Shown one piece after another: positions 45,530-59,765 of a DNA stretch of 64,000 nucleotides (position 1 is the stretch's first letter; every line of letters starts with the position of its first letter). Origin of the DNA: Pholiota molesta (taxonomy: Eukaryota > Basidiomycota > Agaricomycetes > Agaricales > Strophariaceae); assembly GCA_014925825.1 (NCBI GenBank), contig JACGCK010000192.1:1-64000 (forward strand). Reading direction: 5' to 3'. The notes under the pieces are model-generated. The model did no database searches and was not told where the DNA came from. It saw nothing but the letters and a program-made list of their open reading frames with translations. The position numbers and the translations under genes were made by a program.

Positions 45530-45971
45530 TGTCGCAAATTTGGAAAGTGCCTTACAATCTACAACGCTTATATTACGAATCCTTATAACGCGCACACCAT
45601 CACCAAATGTGCAGTTATCTGCCTCAAACACTGTCAATACTTTGAATGAGGATATAGCTATACAATACACTCTGAATATTGCAATTTGAACAAATGCAGG
45701 GGGAAGAATGAATCAACTAAAAATCATAATCGATTTTTGTGACCAATGTGATGCCTTATAATGTCACATAAATTAAGTTGTGTCTAGCTTAGGCAGACAG
45801 ACCCTCGAGCTGAAATAAACTATAATTTAACATTCTACAATAGTGTATTTACATCCTATGAAATTTGAGATCAAGGGAAAATGTATTGACTGAGATATGC
45901 AATTATGATGTGCGTGTGACATTCGTAATATAAGCGTTGTAGATTATAAGGCATTTTCCAAATTTGCGACA
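45530..45971. mobile_element. MITE-like inverted repeat (442 bp)
   Basis: The first ~50 bases, starting TGTCGCAAATTTGGAAA, reappear inverted at 45922-45971 with two mismatches. The interior is AT-rich and non-coding. The flanking dinucleotide CA is the only candidate target duplication, so the superfamily is unclear. It lies between the membrane-protein gene and the small secreted protein gene. Confidence 0.6.
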
Positions 45972-45991
45972 CAGCGCTTGTCTCTTCATCA

Positions 45992-46378
45992 TCAGTCATG
46001 AACACCGCCTATGGTATAGAATGCGCAGCCTGCTTCTGTGAGGGGAACGGTTGTTGGACAAAGAGGGGAAGAGGGTGGACTCTTGACGCTCGATTGATTT
46101 GAACTTGGGGTAGGATCTTGAATGCCACCAGTGAGCTTTATTTGATATGTTAGTTCACCATACTGACAAAGGTAGGTATGGACGTGATTTCGTACCCAAT
46201 AAGCACATACAAAGCCGGTACAATGACGAGGTGCGTTATAGTAACAGACCCCACTCGTCTGATTTGCCAATTTGTAGACTTCGTGGACGGTAGCTGGGCA
46301 GGTTGGACACTTTGCATGGACAAAAGAGTAGGTATAGGCAAGTCCAATCGATAATAAAGTCAAAACGGCAACACGCAT
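45992..46378 (-). CDS. Small secreted cysteine-rich protein
   Basis: A single exon of 128 residues from the ATG at 46378. It begins with a signal peptide (MRVAVLTLLSIGLAYTYSFV, cleaved near HAK). The mature part has eight or nine Cys, with a CPTCP start and the pattern C-YYNAPRH-C-TGFV-C-AYW, then YLCQYGE and a Ser/Pro-rich linker with one N-Q-S glycosylation site before CPTTV ... GC. The in-frame extension upstream of the ATG has no signal and is ignored. I do not recognise the family; the size, secretion and Cys content fit a fungal small secreted protein of the effector or cell-wall class. Confidence 0.7.
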   Translation of the reverse strand: MRVAVLTLLSIGLAYTYSFVHAKCPTCPATVHEVYKLANQTSGVCYYNAPRHCTGFVCAYWVRNHVHTYLCQYGELTYQIKLTGGIQDPTPSSNQSSVKSPPSSPLCPTTVPLTEAGCAFYTIGGVHD

Positions 46379-46915
46379 TATAAGTGTTATATGATAACAG
46401 ATGCTGCTGGGTGGATATAGGTCAATGCGACGGCGAGGGCGCTCTGCTCTCATGACTGGTATTGTATCGTATTTATAGTAGCGAGATATCGGAAATCTAT
46501 GGACCAACCAAGTACACTGTATCGCATCCGCCCATTCATTCGTTCTTCTGCGTAGATATGGTCACTTCCGCGCGGAATAGTGCCACCACGATGGCATGGG
46601 GTCGACTTGATCCCAGTGCTTTTAGACTTCTAAATGTATTGGATGTCAATCATTTTTTGACGTGAATGGACCACGGGAGTTTATAATCGAGTCCTCCTAT
46701 TCCGTGCATTTGATCTTCAATAGGATCCAGGTTCGTCCGCACAGCTAGACTGCGAGTGCATTTGTGTGGCGACGGCATCTATGGCATCGATAGAGATGTA
46801 AGGGCGTCGGTAATTTCACCCTATAGAATGCATCACAACGAAAAACTATTGGTCGTTTTCGCATGCTCCACGACTCGTGAAAATTCTGGTATTTGACGCC
46901 AGCATTCGCCACTAA
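46379..46915. other. Gene-free stretch
   Basis: It holds the presumed promoter of the small secreted protein gene on its left. No other feature is visible. Confidence 0.3.
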
Positions 46916-49870
46916 CGATTTGAAGAATCCATCAGGCTTTTGAAGAAGTCAAATTCGACCTAATGATAACAATATAAGTCTGTTAGAAGTTAATTTCGGG
47001 TGGAGATGAACAACGTGCCAAACAACCTTGATCCAAGACCATCTAGCGGCAGGATATATATTAGAAGATAGATGTTTGAAAGTGACTGAAAGGTACGTAC
47101 AATCTTATCGGCGTCCGTTACAGTGTGAATACGATGGGCATTGTAGAAGGGTGATATCCTTGTCAAGTCGATGACGCAGTTGACTGTATGAGTAAGTCGG
47201 TCCCATGGTCAAGAATACGAAGGGCATTAGAAGTCGAATTAACGTCTTCTGTGTTCTGCAACTAATCAATCGCAGAAGTGACTGAAAGTACATACGAGAG
47301 TTAGTCAGAAAAGGCCTTCGTTTTAGATTAGCAATTCGCTATCTCGAACAAGCGTGCGAGCAAGCGCAATAGTTTGTCGCTGACCAACAGAGATTTTCGA
47401 TGCTCCAGAAAACACAAGAGCGTCCAAGGACCAAAGTAATCGAAGCGGGCGCATCGGCACCTTCCTCACAGGGTTCCAAGGAAATAAGTCCAGCAGTACG
47501 AGGGCGTCATTGAGATGGCGTCATCAAAAGTTTGCCGCGATGTTCCAATCAGCATCTGAGGCTGAACCGCTTTTGTTCGAAGCTCTGTAGTCATAATGCC
47601 CTCCACCGAACATCACGCAGAATGAGATACAATCTTTGCCTCCTAGAGGTGACAAGTATAACCTGACAACATGCATTCGGTTCGATGATCAGTTATGCAT
47701 AGCAATAGAGACTTACCCGCGTCGAGATTAACACGCTCTTCAATTTCCTCATCTACAACAACCGCCACTCCGAAGGGCTTTCAGTATTCGTGGACAGTAT
47801 CGCGGAATCAATTAACACATCTGCATTGATATCTGCATTGATATGTTCAAGTTCGTCCGCATCCACAAGATTACCGCCGTCCTCTAGAGTCGTGTGCTTC
47901 GACAGTACATCAAGCAAGACTTTAATGATCGTCCCATGATAGGCGACCCGTCCGTCCTGGCCCATTCGAACGACGTGGTTTGCTATTTTTCTAGCCATCG
48001 CCACATTATGTGTCTACGTTTCCCGATATCAGCGCTCTAGGAACACAAGACAAGCAGAAAAGGCGAAGCGTACGACATGTATCACAGTCCATCCTTCATC
48101 GAGTCACCACCGAAGCACGTTTCAATGATCGATTGGCTAGTGTGGACGCTGAAAACCATGGACCGTCATCAGCTCCACACGCATTGAGTTCAAAAACAGG
48201 CATAAGAAATATTCACTCTAGAGCTGCAAAGACAACATCCAACAGCGGCACTTCTGCATGGGCGTAGACCGCTCGCGCCACAACCTCCGTTGCATCTCCA
48301 GCAGCGAACAACACGAGATCAGGCTCCAAAGCACATTGCTGGAAAACGACACGATGCCGTTGTTCGTCGTAGGGCGCACAAGAGAATAATGTTCTGGAAA
48401 TCATCCAAATTGTGAGGCGAATAGAGAAGCAGAGGCGACGGCGATAACCACGTACACGAAATGGAATCGTTTAGACGCCACGTTTCCTGCGCCACATACA
48501 CGACTCCGCCTCTTTTCGGCAGTGCTACCTGAGTGCTACCCTTGTTTCTGCATAGCATCGTCCGCTACTGAATGCATCTCGCCTATCCAGAATGACAATC
48601 AGAAGCCTACAAAGAGCGTAGGACGGACTCACCCAACAATGCCATCAGTAAAGCCGTCTCGCCAGACCCAGTCGGCGCAATACCAGAGTGAGCGAATCAG
48701 GCGGAAACCCGAGCTTGCCCTCGATTCGCAAGGTAAAGGGCCGCGCTGTGCGATTCTGGCATGTGCTGGCACTCCATGCGAAGGACGCATCTTTGGATCC
48801 GATGACGGCGTCCAGCCCCCCATTTTCCGCAGGTGCTTCATCGGCTTGATTCGGTATGGCATCGTTGAATCAATCCAGTAGCTCGGTGGTCTGGGTAAGA
48901 AATATATGATGAGTAAATTTTTGATTACCGAACACCACAGAGAAGTAGGCGACGTACATTGCACAAATATTGCGCTATCCGATCAAGGAATACTTTGCCT
49001 GCAACGATATGCAACACTGTGTGGAACGTAAGCTAAGATTACCCGCGCAGAATATCGAACACCGCCATCGAGCTGGACATTTTCGATGCAGCATCTTTTC
49101 TTCCTCTTCGGTGGTGTCGAAGGCACTCTGATAGGACATACAATCGCCGAGTGCCTCAAGGTATATTCTCAGTGGCACGAGCACACCTACGATTGTGAAG
49201 AGAACGAATTCTGCGTAACACATGCTCGTAGCTTGAAAATGGTATTTCATTGCGTTGGAAACAGATTCATCTTGCTTAGTGTGATCAGGGCGATCGAGGT
49301 AACCCATAGTACGAGGAGTAGGATATCGAGATGGGTCGTGTAGATGTTGCGCTGGCCAAGAGAGGGTCCTGATAGGATCGCAGTATACATCTGGGACGGA
49401 GAAAAAATCATTAGCCATGTCCGTTCGATTTGTTTGCGAAAACAAATTTTGTCCAACGTACTAATACAACCAACTGAAGGGCATGTTTCACCGATTTGTC
49501 AATCAATACGTGGATCATAGCGAGAGCATAGAAGGCGTCCTACGAGCCGTGCGTGGGTGTAAAGTTCCAATTTTCTGAGTTGTTTAAATTCTATGTTGAA
49601 AATGGAAGATGTTCAGCGGCGGAATCAGCGCTTTCTTCATTGAAATGAGTTGTAGGAAATGGTTGAAGTGGTCTTCTTGGGGTGGAACTGGGAAAAGGTC
49701 TTGGTTTCCTCTTCGATGTTGCTGCAGCGCCAAGAACGACAGCCGACAAAAGCGCTAGAACGGCAGGACGGTATGGTAAATATCTGAACCTGGAGAAAGT
49801 AGAACGAAAATTGAAATGGCATCGAGAAGCAAGGAGAACAAAACTCACCAGGAGATTGAAATCCATCGGG
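46916..49870 (-). pseudogene. Decayed ABC transporter (ABCC-type, two nucleotide-binding domains)
   Basis: Pieces of a full-length fungal ABC transporter occur in the right order on the minus strand: N-terminal membrane region (49600-49870), transmembrane pieces (about 49000-49450), first nucleotide-binding domain (48650-48720: IAPTGSGETALLMALLGE, where the Walker A Lys is Glu; 48490-48520: LPKRGGVVYVAQETW; 48213-48400: CAPYDEQRHR and AGDATEV then LLDVVFAALE), the post-domain segment (47940-48000: MARKIANHVVRMGQDGRVAYHG), the second ABC signature (47365-47440: SVGQRQTIALARTLVRDSEL), AHRIHTVTDADKI at 47100-47145, and the tail VEFDFFKSLMDSS to a stop at 46916. Several pieces need different frames and the first Walker A is inactive, so it is a pseudogene. 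Some intron signals survive. Confidence 0.7.
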
Positions 49871-50969
49871 TCGACCGCAGAGAGCCCGTTATCAGAAAGT
49901 CAACGCCGTACAGAAGCTTATTTCGTCCGCCGAGCTTTGAGCTCCCGCTGTTCCGAACCGCATACTCGTAAGCTTTTATGCCTGGTTAGCAAGGCAACGA
50001 CTGGTGGCTCAAGCGATGGTATAGATTTGTTCCTTTTTTTCTCTTACGCGCTGAATCGCTGACAGCCAATGCTGGAAGTTTGACAGATTATCATCCACAA
50101 AGTCTGCATATGAGGGATTGAACGAGAAAAAATGAATGGACATTCGAGCTCGAGACTGTTGTGGTTACTGGCAAAGCGCTTGAAGTTGGCTTGAAGGACG
50201 TCGGAACAAATTGACATCGCGTGGCCTCGTGTGCGTTACAGTGGCCAGGCGTGGCCTCGTGTGACGCGTGACCATCACACAATTAGTGCTTTTGGGCCAC
50301 TTTGGGCCATCGCTTTCGTTCGCTCTTCTAGCCAACTCAGCTTGCACAGCGGCAGATATAGTCTGCGCGTGCACCGGACGAACATAGCCTCGCGCTGGAC
50401 AACGAAGGGATTCTGGGAGGCGGAGAACTAAGGGAAGACACTAGGAGAAGAAATCTGCCAGGTACGTCGCAGTCGTCTATCCTGCGCTCTTATTTATTTC
50501 CTCACTCTCTACTCTCTCGCAGGATACTGCTGGCGACAGTGCGGCGTGCACCATGTTACCGATGACCATTGACCAGTGTGAACACGCAGCAACAGTTGAT
50601 GCGACCCACGCAAGCGCCACCACGAGAGAGCGCCGATGGACGCGACCACGACAAACACGATCACGATAAATATTACCACGACGAACGCGAACATGATGAA
50701 CAGGATCTTTCATGAGATGGGGCCTAGCAAGCGCCGCAGGAGCGTATAAGTATGTCATCAGGCAGCACCGTGGTCGTCGAGGCCGGCGCACGAAAATAGC
50801 CCAAGTCCTATATATACATTTATCAACATCCATGTTTCTCCCAGCACTTTGGAAATTGGCACCGGCATATGTCATATGGTCACGGGCGCCATGGCGAGGA
50901 CTATATACATCAACGATGGAATGGGTGGACAACGCCCTCTCACAAGCCTCTACCATCCAAGACCCACAT
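49871..50969. other. Gene-free stretch upstream of the FAD monooxygenase
   Basis: No gene is supportable. 50220-50275 contains two copies of gtggcctcgtgtg(c/a). The right end is the monooxygenase promoter; a tatatata-like stretch lies at about 50810-50820. Confidence 0.35.
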
Positions 50970-52752
50970 ATGATGCACACTGTCGACCAACCACGTATCG
51001 CTATCATGTACGTCCACTCGATCCAGATCCTTGACTATCCGAGCCTTACCTCAAAGAATGCCTCAACAGTGGCGCAGGAATCTCCGGTCTGACGCTATCC
51101 CACGCACTGAACGTATTCGCCGGCGAGGGAGGCGGGAACCTACAAATCGATATCTACGAGGCTTCGGCCTCTCTCTCAGAAATCGGCGCGGGCATCAACA
51201 TCTGGCCGCGCACTTGGAATATTCTAAAGACGCTGGGCTTGGAAGAAGAGCTGCTCCAGTTCCTACCACACAAACCCGATGATCTCCCACGTAGCCATTC
51301 TTTGATTCTGAAGGCGGATTTTCGCTGAACTCGGTGTGAATAGGCTTGGTATTCGAGATACGCAAGGCAGATCAACCGGAAGGATTTCACATTTTGAATA
51401 TGACAACACAAGGTGCGTGTAGTCGCTTGATCAACGTGATCTCAGTTACGACCCGCTATTCCAGGAGGAACCATCCGTCTACACCGTCGAATGCTCCACA
51501 AAGCGCTTCTCGGATGCCAACCGGAGGGACGGATCCACCTCTCCCACCGGCTCTCCTCCTACGAAGAAACAGAAAACGAGGTGCGCCTGAATTTCACCGA
51601 CGGGACCACGGCGACATGCGATATGTTAGTCGGGGCGGATGGGATACGGTCCATCGTCAGGCGCAGCCTAGTTCAGCGTCAGCTGCAATCTAGCACGCCG
51701 GGTGTTGAAGCAGAAAATGCTGGTGATGCAGTGTGGTCAGGTACCTACGCATACCGCGGGCTCATCTCGTTCGAGAGGCTGGGGTCACTGGTCCCAAACC
51801 ATCGCGCGATTCAAACGCCTTTGATGGTGAGTGAAAAGTGATATTCAATGACTGTGAAAGATGCTCAAGGCCCCCGTCTTTATCAGTATGTCGGAAAGCT
51901 AAAGGTACTCTTTCTCTCGTCCTAATCCTAATCCCCTCACCTTCCATTCAGCACATAATTTGCTACCCATTGCCACACGAGCGAGCAATTAATGTCGTCG
52001 CAATGGGCAGCTACCTCGACAAAGAAAACACAGCGTACCCAGGCCCACAGACCACCTATTGCGAGAAAGAGGAACTCCTCTCACTCTTTTCTGGGTGGGA
52101 TGCAGAAGCACAGGCGCTACTTGATGTGCGTTCTGTCCGGATTATTTCTTACATCAAAGCTCACTCAGATACGACGCAGTGCATAGACAGGCCGAGCAAA
52201 TGGGCGCTGATGACGCTTGTACCTTTGGAGCGGTACTCTCAAGGACGTGTCGTTCTTGCCGGAGACGCGGTACGTTCCTCCAGAAGCGCGACCATAATCG
52301 TTAATACACATCGCAACATTCCATCCAGGCGCATGGAATGCCCCCTCATCAAGGCGCCGGCGCAGGGCAGGCAATCGAGGTACAGACAACTCCATTCCCT
52401 ACACCCACATACACCCGCTCACAGCCATCTTCCGTGCCAGGACGTATACATCCTCGCGCACCTCCTCTCCCACAGCCTCAGCACCAAGGACTCGCTCCCG
52501 CGGATATCCGACATCTACAACACCATCCGCTGCCCCGCGGGCAACCGCGTATGGGACCTGGTGCGCGAGGCGGGGCACATCTCGGAGCTCGTGGCGCCGG
52601 GGTTCGAGGGTGTCGTGGAGGGCGATGCGGATGTGCCGGTGGAGAAGCTGCAGGCGCTGTTCGAGCGGATGATGGGCATGTGGGAGTGGGTGTGGGATGT
52701 CAGTGCGGCGGAAGAGGATAAGGCGCGAGCTGTGCAGATGTTGGAGGAATGA
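50970..52752 (+). CDS. FAD-dependent monooxygenase (salicylate hydroxylase-like)
   Basis: Nine exons: 50970-51007, 51070-51290, 51344-51412, 51465-51826, 51887-51904, 51952-52125, 52180-52269, 52329-52379 and 52441-52752, giving 444 residues. All three group A flavoprotein monooxygenase fingerprints are present: GAGISGLTLSHAL at residue ~15 (FAD ADP-binding, split by the first intron), DMLVGADGIRS near 175 (DG motif), and VLAGDAHGMPPHQGAGAGQA near 320 (GD motif). The enzyme should hydroxylate an aromatic substrate with NAD(P)H and O2 in the cytosol; salicylate-like acids are the usual substrates, and the exact one is unknown. It is convergent with the class II peroxidase, 279 bases between stops. 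Exon 5 has only 18 bases. Confidence 0.85.
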
Positions 52753-53031
52753 TTTATCCATGGTTCGTTATGGATACCTCGAAATGGATCTCTCCTCGCG
52801 CAATTCATTTCTCGTAGTAAAGGTTCAACATGATGTGCCACCGACACTGCGCGGTATACGCTGTATATTAACATACATTAAACAAGCTAGAAATACCCTA
52901 TCAAACAAGTGATTCCATTCCCAAAGAGAGAAAAAAGAAGATACTGAGATACATCATCATCCGTTTATGAGCTGGGCCTATTGTGTATTGTATAGTCAGC
53001 CCCAGAACGCGACGTAGACCCAAATACAAGC

Positions 53032-54977
<1,946 letters not shown>

Positions 54978-55050
54978 TCCGTTTCTTCAATAGAGATCCG
55001 AGAAGAGAGAGAAGGAGACGGGGTGAGGTTTCGAGATGGAGGGATGCCCA

Positions 55051-55057
55051 CTTTATA
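55051..55057 (-). promoter_or_regulatory. TATA box of the peroxidase gene
   Basis: Reads TATAAAG on the minus strand, about 75 bases before the peroxidase ATG, a normal distance for a TATA element with a short leader. I looked for metal-response-like TGCRCNC motifs up to 55330 and found no exact match. Confidence 0.55.
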
Positions 55058-57990
55058 GCTTTTTCCAAACACATGAGAACGAGGTCCCTGAACCCTTGTA
55101 GAATTATGAGTTGAACGGTATTGCGGTGTCTATACCTGACATGATACATTGGATATGTCAAGCCGGGTCGGAAACCGTGCGATTCGTGTGCGTCGGCGAA
55201 GTAGACATAGCGGGTACGGAACACGAGTTAGGTGAGTCGAGAGCGGGTTGAGAGGTAGGGACAGTGCAGGCCGTGTTATTGACAGCTGTGTGTAATCGCA
55301 ACGTTTGTTTCATATCCGAATAAACTCGAGCGTCAAATCATTTTCGGTTACTACCCAGCCCATGTAGGAGATTGGGAAGAACATAAATTGACATGATACT
55401 GCAAATCTGTATCATTTCTTCATAAAATGAACGGTCCCATAGTTGTTGCCGTGGGCCGAGTCTTTTTCCGTGCAGAAGATTTCTACCCTGTTTTCCATAT
55501 AGGGATCTGCCGAATGATTGACGCAACGTCCACAGCACCTTTCGACTCATACTGAGTCTGTAGCGCACCGAATGCACAGAGCGCACAGCCCGGGAGACAG
55601 ATACTCGTGTCGATCATATCGGAAAGGGTGTTGGACTGTTCATGAGAAAACATCAGTGTATCTGCTCGAAACATTAACGATCGAAGACAAGATATCGAAG
55701 AAGGTACGTGCGCTGTTCTGCGTTATCAACGGGGTTTCCTTTGGCCCTTGGGGTTCATGTTTATTCAGCGTACATAGATTTGAACATCTATGACTCTGCT
55801 TAGCAAACCGATAACAAGTTTAACTTCAGATAAAGATGATTGTTCAAGTTGTTTGCGCTGAGTTGTTCTCATTGACGCTGACGTGAAAGGCTGCAAAGAG
55901 GGTGTCGGAACTCTTGAACACAAGATAAGGCATAGAGATGCATAGATATTTGGGGTAGATGAGGTATCCAGCAAGCCGCCGCCGCAGGAGTCGGGTGAGA
56001 ACCACTGCGGTGTGTTGTCGGTGTGTTGTCAAGAATTGTTTTCGTGTGCTTGGCGCCAGTAAGCATTTGATTATCTTACATAATACGAGCGTCAAAAGTT
56101 TGATCAGCCTTGCAACAAGTCCTAGACGAGCTCAAACGTCCATGAAGCGAATCATGGCGTGAAATCTATTGATTTTCACAATGGGGGTTCTAACGCCTTG
56201 AGCACGCATTCTGCCAGCAACATGAATCATCAACAGTTACTTATTCGATCTGTATGTGTCATTTCGTAACCGACAGCCCGACTTCAATCCAGAACAAGTC
56301 TTTTCAAACAAGCCGTACTTATGATAATAATCCCTATCATACTTGGCGCTTGCACTGACTGTTTAGATTACCAACCGCTCTGATTTAGCGATGATCATAA
56401 TCTATATCCGTGACTGCTTTGATGTCGGGCCTCGATATGTACGTAGAATATAACAAAGCTTAAATTTACAGGTCTAAACATGGAGATAGAGGAGAAAGAA
56501 TAAATTCAAGGCACGTTTGATTACACAGGCCGTGTAGATACATATGTCAATACTGGCGTCGAAGCATATCATTACCACCAGAGACAGGAACACTGTCACA
56601 ACGATGTTGGATGTCTTGCGGGAATCTTGTGGGTTGTATTACTTGCAATTGGAGCATATTAATTGCAACTGCTATGGGGATGTCAACGGTAGTAGGAACG
56701 AAACACCGGATGTCAAGAGATTTGGAAATATGATGACCTTTATTTAAAATTATATGGCCAGTCGCGGTATAGTAGTTTATATACACATATGTATAACGGC
56801 ATCCGGATTGACCTGCGAAGCCCACCGGGCCAATGATCGCCTCCTTGGCCAACTTGATTGGCTTCATTCTCAATTCTCCAACTCTCCGACAAAGTTGGGC
56901 TGTCTCTCGATCGTGCCCTTGCATCGCAGGACTCGTTACTGGTCCAACGGTCAACCCAACATTCACCATCCCAGGAATCGATCCAGGATTTGAGTGGACG
57001 CTTTGCCTTTGTTTAAGAACGGAACAATAGTAATCCACGGTATAACCTGCTCATCTGTGGTCCTTTTCAGATTCCCCACTACGGTTCTACGGTTACATAC
57101 GCACTACGGCCACACAAGTACCTGGCCCACATCGGCTACTGGTGCAGGCGCCCCCTAATACTCATCCCACCTCCACACCTACCCATGAGCGGAGTATCTC
57201 GCCTGCTCATCAAAGCAAAGCGCGAAGCCTGATGCTATTGTTCCGTATGCTATAAATTTTCTCTCCGAGCCTTTTCACGCACGCACCGCGAAAGCCCGAT
57301 GAACGGCGGGTATTGGGCAGGTGGCACGAAGACAAAGACAACGAAAGGCCCACGCGATCCATATCCGATACCAATGCAAGATGGCACCAGCAGCAAAGCA
57401 ACATTCCTTGATCTGGTAACCTCTCTTGAAAAAGGGAATTCTGAGAGGGCGTTCGGGGCGTCCGGCGGCCCCGGACAAACAAAAGAGTCAGACGCAGAGG
57501 TGCGTGCGTCCATGTGATGCGATTCAGACATCGATAAGACAGCCTCCACGGACTCGGAGGCACGAGCGGCGACTCGGAAGAAGCACTGGCATTTGAATTT
57601 TCACGCATTTGAATTTGATGCGAGGCAGCGCCCGTGGCCCCCACAGCGCCCGCGCAGTGTGCGTGCGCTTGACCTTTCGCTGGGTGGGTCAAAGCACCAA
57701 ATATGGTCTTCGACGCTTGGACGCTTGGATCGAGTGCCACTCTTCAAATTGTTTGTTGTGAAATTTTTAGGGGTGGCGGTCGTTGGGTGGCACAAGCGGG
57801 CCTTCGTTGCTGTATAAATGAAGGCGAGGAGGAGAGTGGTTATTATCATTCAGGATACGTTCTTCAGCGGTGCGGCCACACAAGTACTAAGTACTCAAGC
57901 TCGATCTTTCACTGCTACTCGCCTTCTCGACGCGTTAGGATTTCTCATAGCGCGCGTCTGCCGTATCGCGTTCCTGCTCGTGATTGTTTC
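55058..57990. other. Gene-free stretch
   Basis: Several frames of 60-180 codons exist (for example 56547-57038 minus and 57210-57740 minus) but none shows a domain, plausible start context or splice partners. The left 250 bases are peroxidase promoter. Confidence 0.35.
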
Positions 57991-58201
57991 TGAATCATCT
58001 AGCGTTTTTGCTGCACCCTTGCTCCAGCCGCTCAGCTTTCCTTCCACTTGACATTCCTGCCAAACGCCTTCCCTGGTACTCTTCTTTCTGCGTATTCTCC
58101 CTCGTCAACCCCACCATCAAAAAGACCTGTCTCTAAGCGCCTCTTCCACCGTCCCAAAAAAAAAAAAAAACCGCACGCGGAAACGCGCGCCAGCCAAGAA
58201 A

Positions 58202-58702
58202 ATGTCTTACTACGCCGACCCGCAGAACCAGAACCAGAACCAGACGGAGCGCCCCCTATTCTACCGCGCGCCCACGCCGTACCTCGTCGAACCGCCGGCG
58301 GGCGCCTACACCGAGCCCGAGCCGACACGCAGTGCCTATTCCTCAGAGTCAGAGAGCCTGTATTACCACGGAGAGAGCGTCGTGTACCCGCCACACTACA
58401 CCGCGCCGACGCCGCGCTACGTGACGCCGGAGCCGCGGGAGGAGGACGCGTACCCGACCCCGGAGGCGTCGCCGGATGCGCGTCAGTATAGGCAGTTGTT
58501 GCCAGAGGGCGGCGATGCGGGAGAGGTGCATGCGATGCTGTGTGCGGCTTTGCGCGAGGGTGAGGAAGCTGATAGGGATTGTGGTGGTGGTGGTGGTGGT
58601 GGTGGGAAGGGTGTGCAGGGGCCCGGGGCTTCGTCTGCATCTGCGTCTGGGGCGAGGAAGGGGGAGGGCGCGAAGAAATCGAGGCGCGTGCGCGGTGAAT
58701 GA
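58202..58702 (+). CDS. Low-complexity Tyr/Pro/Glu-rich protein
   Basis: A single exon of 166 residues that begins MSYYADPQNQNQNQ. The middle is rich in P, Y, E and T (PTPYLVEPPAGAYTEPEP, YTAPTPRYVTPEPREED), then a hydrophobic helix-like piece (GEVHAMLCAALREGEE), a run of nine Gly, and a Lys/Arg-rich end (GARKGEGAKKSRRVRGE). I do not recognise the family. The same sequence recurs in two broken tandem copies downstream, which keep the frame of the middle and C-terminal parts; the shared frame argues that this copy is a real gene. A 14-base A-run precedes the ATG. Confidence 0.6.
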   Translation: MSYYADPQNQNQNQTERPLFYRAPTPYLVEPPAGAYTEPEPTRSAYSSESESLYYHGESVVYPPHYTAPTPRYVTPEPREEDAYPTPEASPDARQYRQLLPEGGDAGEVHAMLCAALREGEEADRDCGGGGGGGGKGVQGPGASSASASGARKGEGAKKSRRVRGE

Positions 58703-58869
58703 ATGCGGCTTGATTGGGATAGAGGATGATAGATCAAGAGAAGGCCGACGCGGATTGTATTCAACACTTAATGCTTTATTTCCGTACTTAGATCTCTTAC
58801 TCTTACCAGATAATTATTGAGGCTGTTATATCAGGTCATTCCGGGGTGATTCATTGTGATTTTTGAGCT

Positions 58870-59392
58870 GGATGCATGGTGGATTGTTTCCTCTAGCATC
58901 TGTGCTGCAACTGTGCTTCAGTCGCTCAGCTTTCCACTTGTTATTCCTGCCGAACGCGACTACTGGCCCACGCCGTACCTCGTCGACCCGCCGGCGGGCG
59001 CCTACACCGCGCCCGAGCCGCCGACGCGCGCCTATTCCTCAGAGTCAGAGAGCCTGTATTACCACGGAGAGAGCATCGTATACCCGCCGCACTACACCGC
59101 GCCGACGCCGCGCTACGTGACGCCGGAGCCGCGGGAGGAGGACGCGTACCCGACCCCGGACGCGTCGCCGGATGGGCGGGGGAAGTATAAGCAGCTGCCG
59201 TCGGAGGGGGGTGGTGAGGGGGAGGTGCATGCGCTGCTGTGTGCGCGGTTGCGCGAGGGTGAGGAAGGTAGGGATTCGAGTGATGGTGGTGGGAAGCGGT
59301 ACGGGCAGGGGCAGGGTACCGGGTCTGCCTCTGCCTCTGAGGCGAGGAAGGGAAAGGGCGCGAAGAAAGCGAGGCGCGTGCGCGGTGAATGA
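58870..59392 (+). pseudogene. Tandem copy 2 of the low-complexity gene, 5' end deleted
   Basis: Upstream homology (the ctgctgcaac ... ctcagctttcc block) is joined directly to the codons for WPTPYLVDPP, so the leader and the first ~25 codons of copy 1 are missing. From there the frame runs on to KKARRVRGE and the same stop, with few changes. No in-frame ATG is available in the fused upstream part (the long frame opens with GTG). The 3' flank is also a copy of the one after 58702. Confidence 0.65.
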
Positions 59393-59579
59393 ATGCGACT
59401 TGATTGGGATAGAGGACCATAGATCAGGAGAAGGCCGACGCGGATTGTACTCATCACTTAATGCCCTTATTATTTCCGTACTTAGATCTGTTACCAGATA
59501 ATTATTGAGGCTGTTATATCGGGTCATTCCTGGGTGATTTCATTGTGACTTTTGAGCAAGACCCATGGTGAAGTACCCG

Positions 59580-59765
59580 CGATTGTCTCATCGAGCATCT
59601 GTGCTGCAACCTTGCTTGCTTCAGCCTTCAGCCGCTCAGCTTTCCACTTGATATTCCTGCCAAACGCGACAACTGGTCCACGCCGTACCTCGTCGAGCCG
59701 CCGACGGGCGCCTCCACCATGCCCGCGCCCGAGCCGCCTGCGCGCGCCTATTACGCAGGATTGAG
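59580..59765 (+). pseudogene. Tandem copy 3 of the low-complexity gene, fragment
   Basis: The same deletion junction as copy 2 (cctgccaaacgcgac joined to the TPYLVEPP codons) is followed by about 25 codons, and then homology stops at 59765. Unrelated AT-rich sequence follows to about 59985, after which a piece of the 3' flank (ttgtgacttttgagctggac) resumes. The shared junction shows that copies 2 and 3 come from one deleted ancestor. Confidence 0.6.

Noticed and set aside
56547..57038. 163-codon minus-strand frame, considered as a hydrophobin because of a GLTVGPVTSPAM stretch
   Set aside because: It lacks the eight-Cys pattern and a signal peptide.
58032..58640. 202-codon minus-strand frame opposite the low-complexity gene
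   Set aside because: Antisense shadow with a His-run and a Pro/Arg-rich composition; no independent support.
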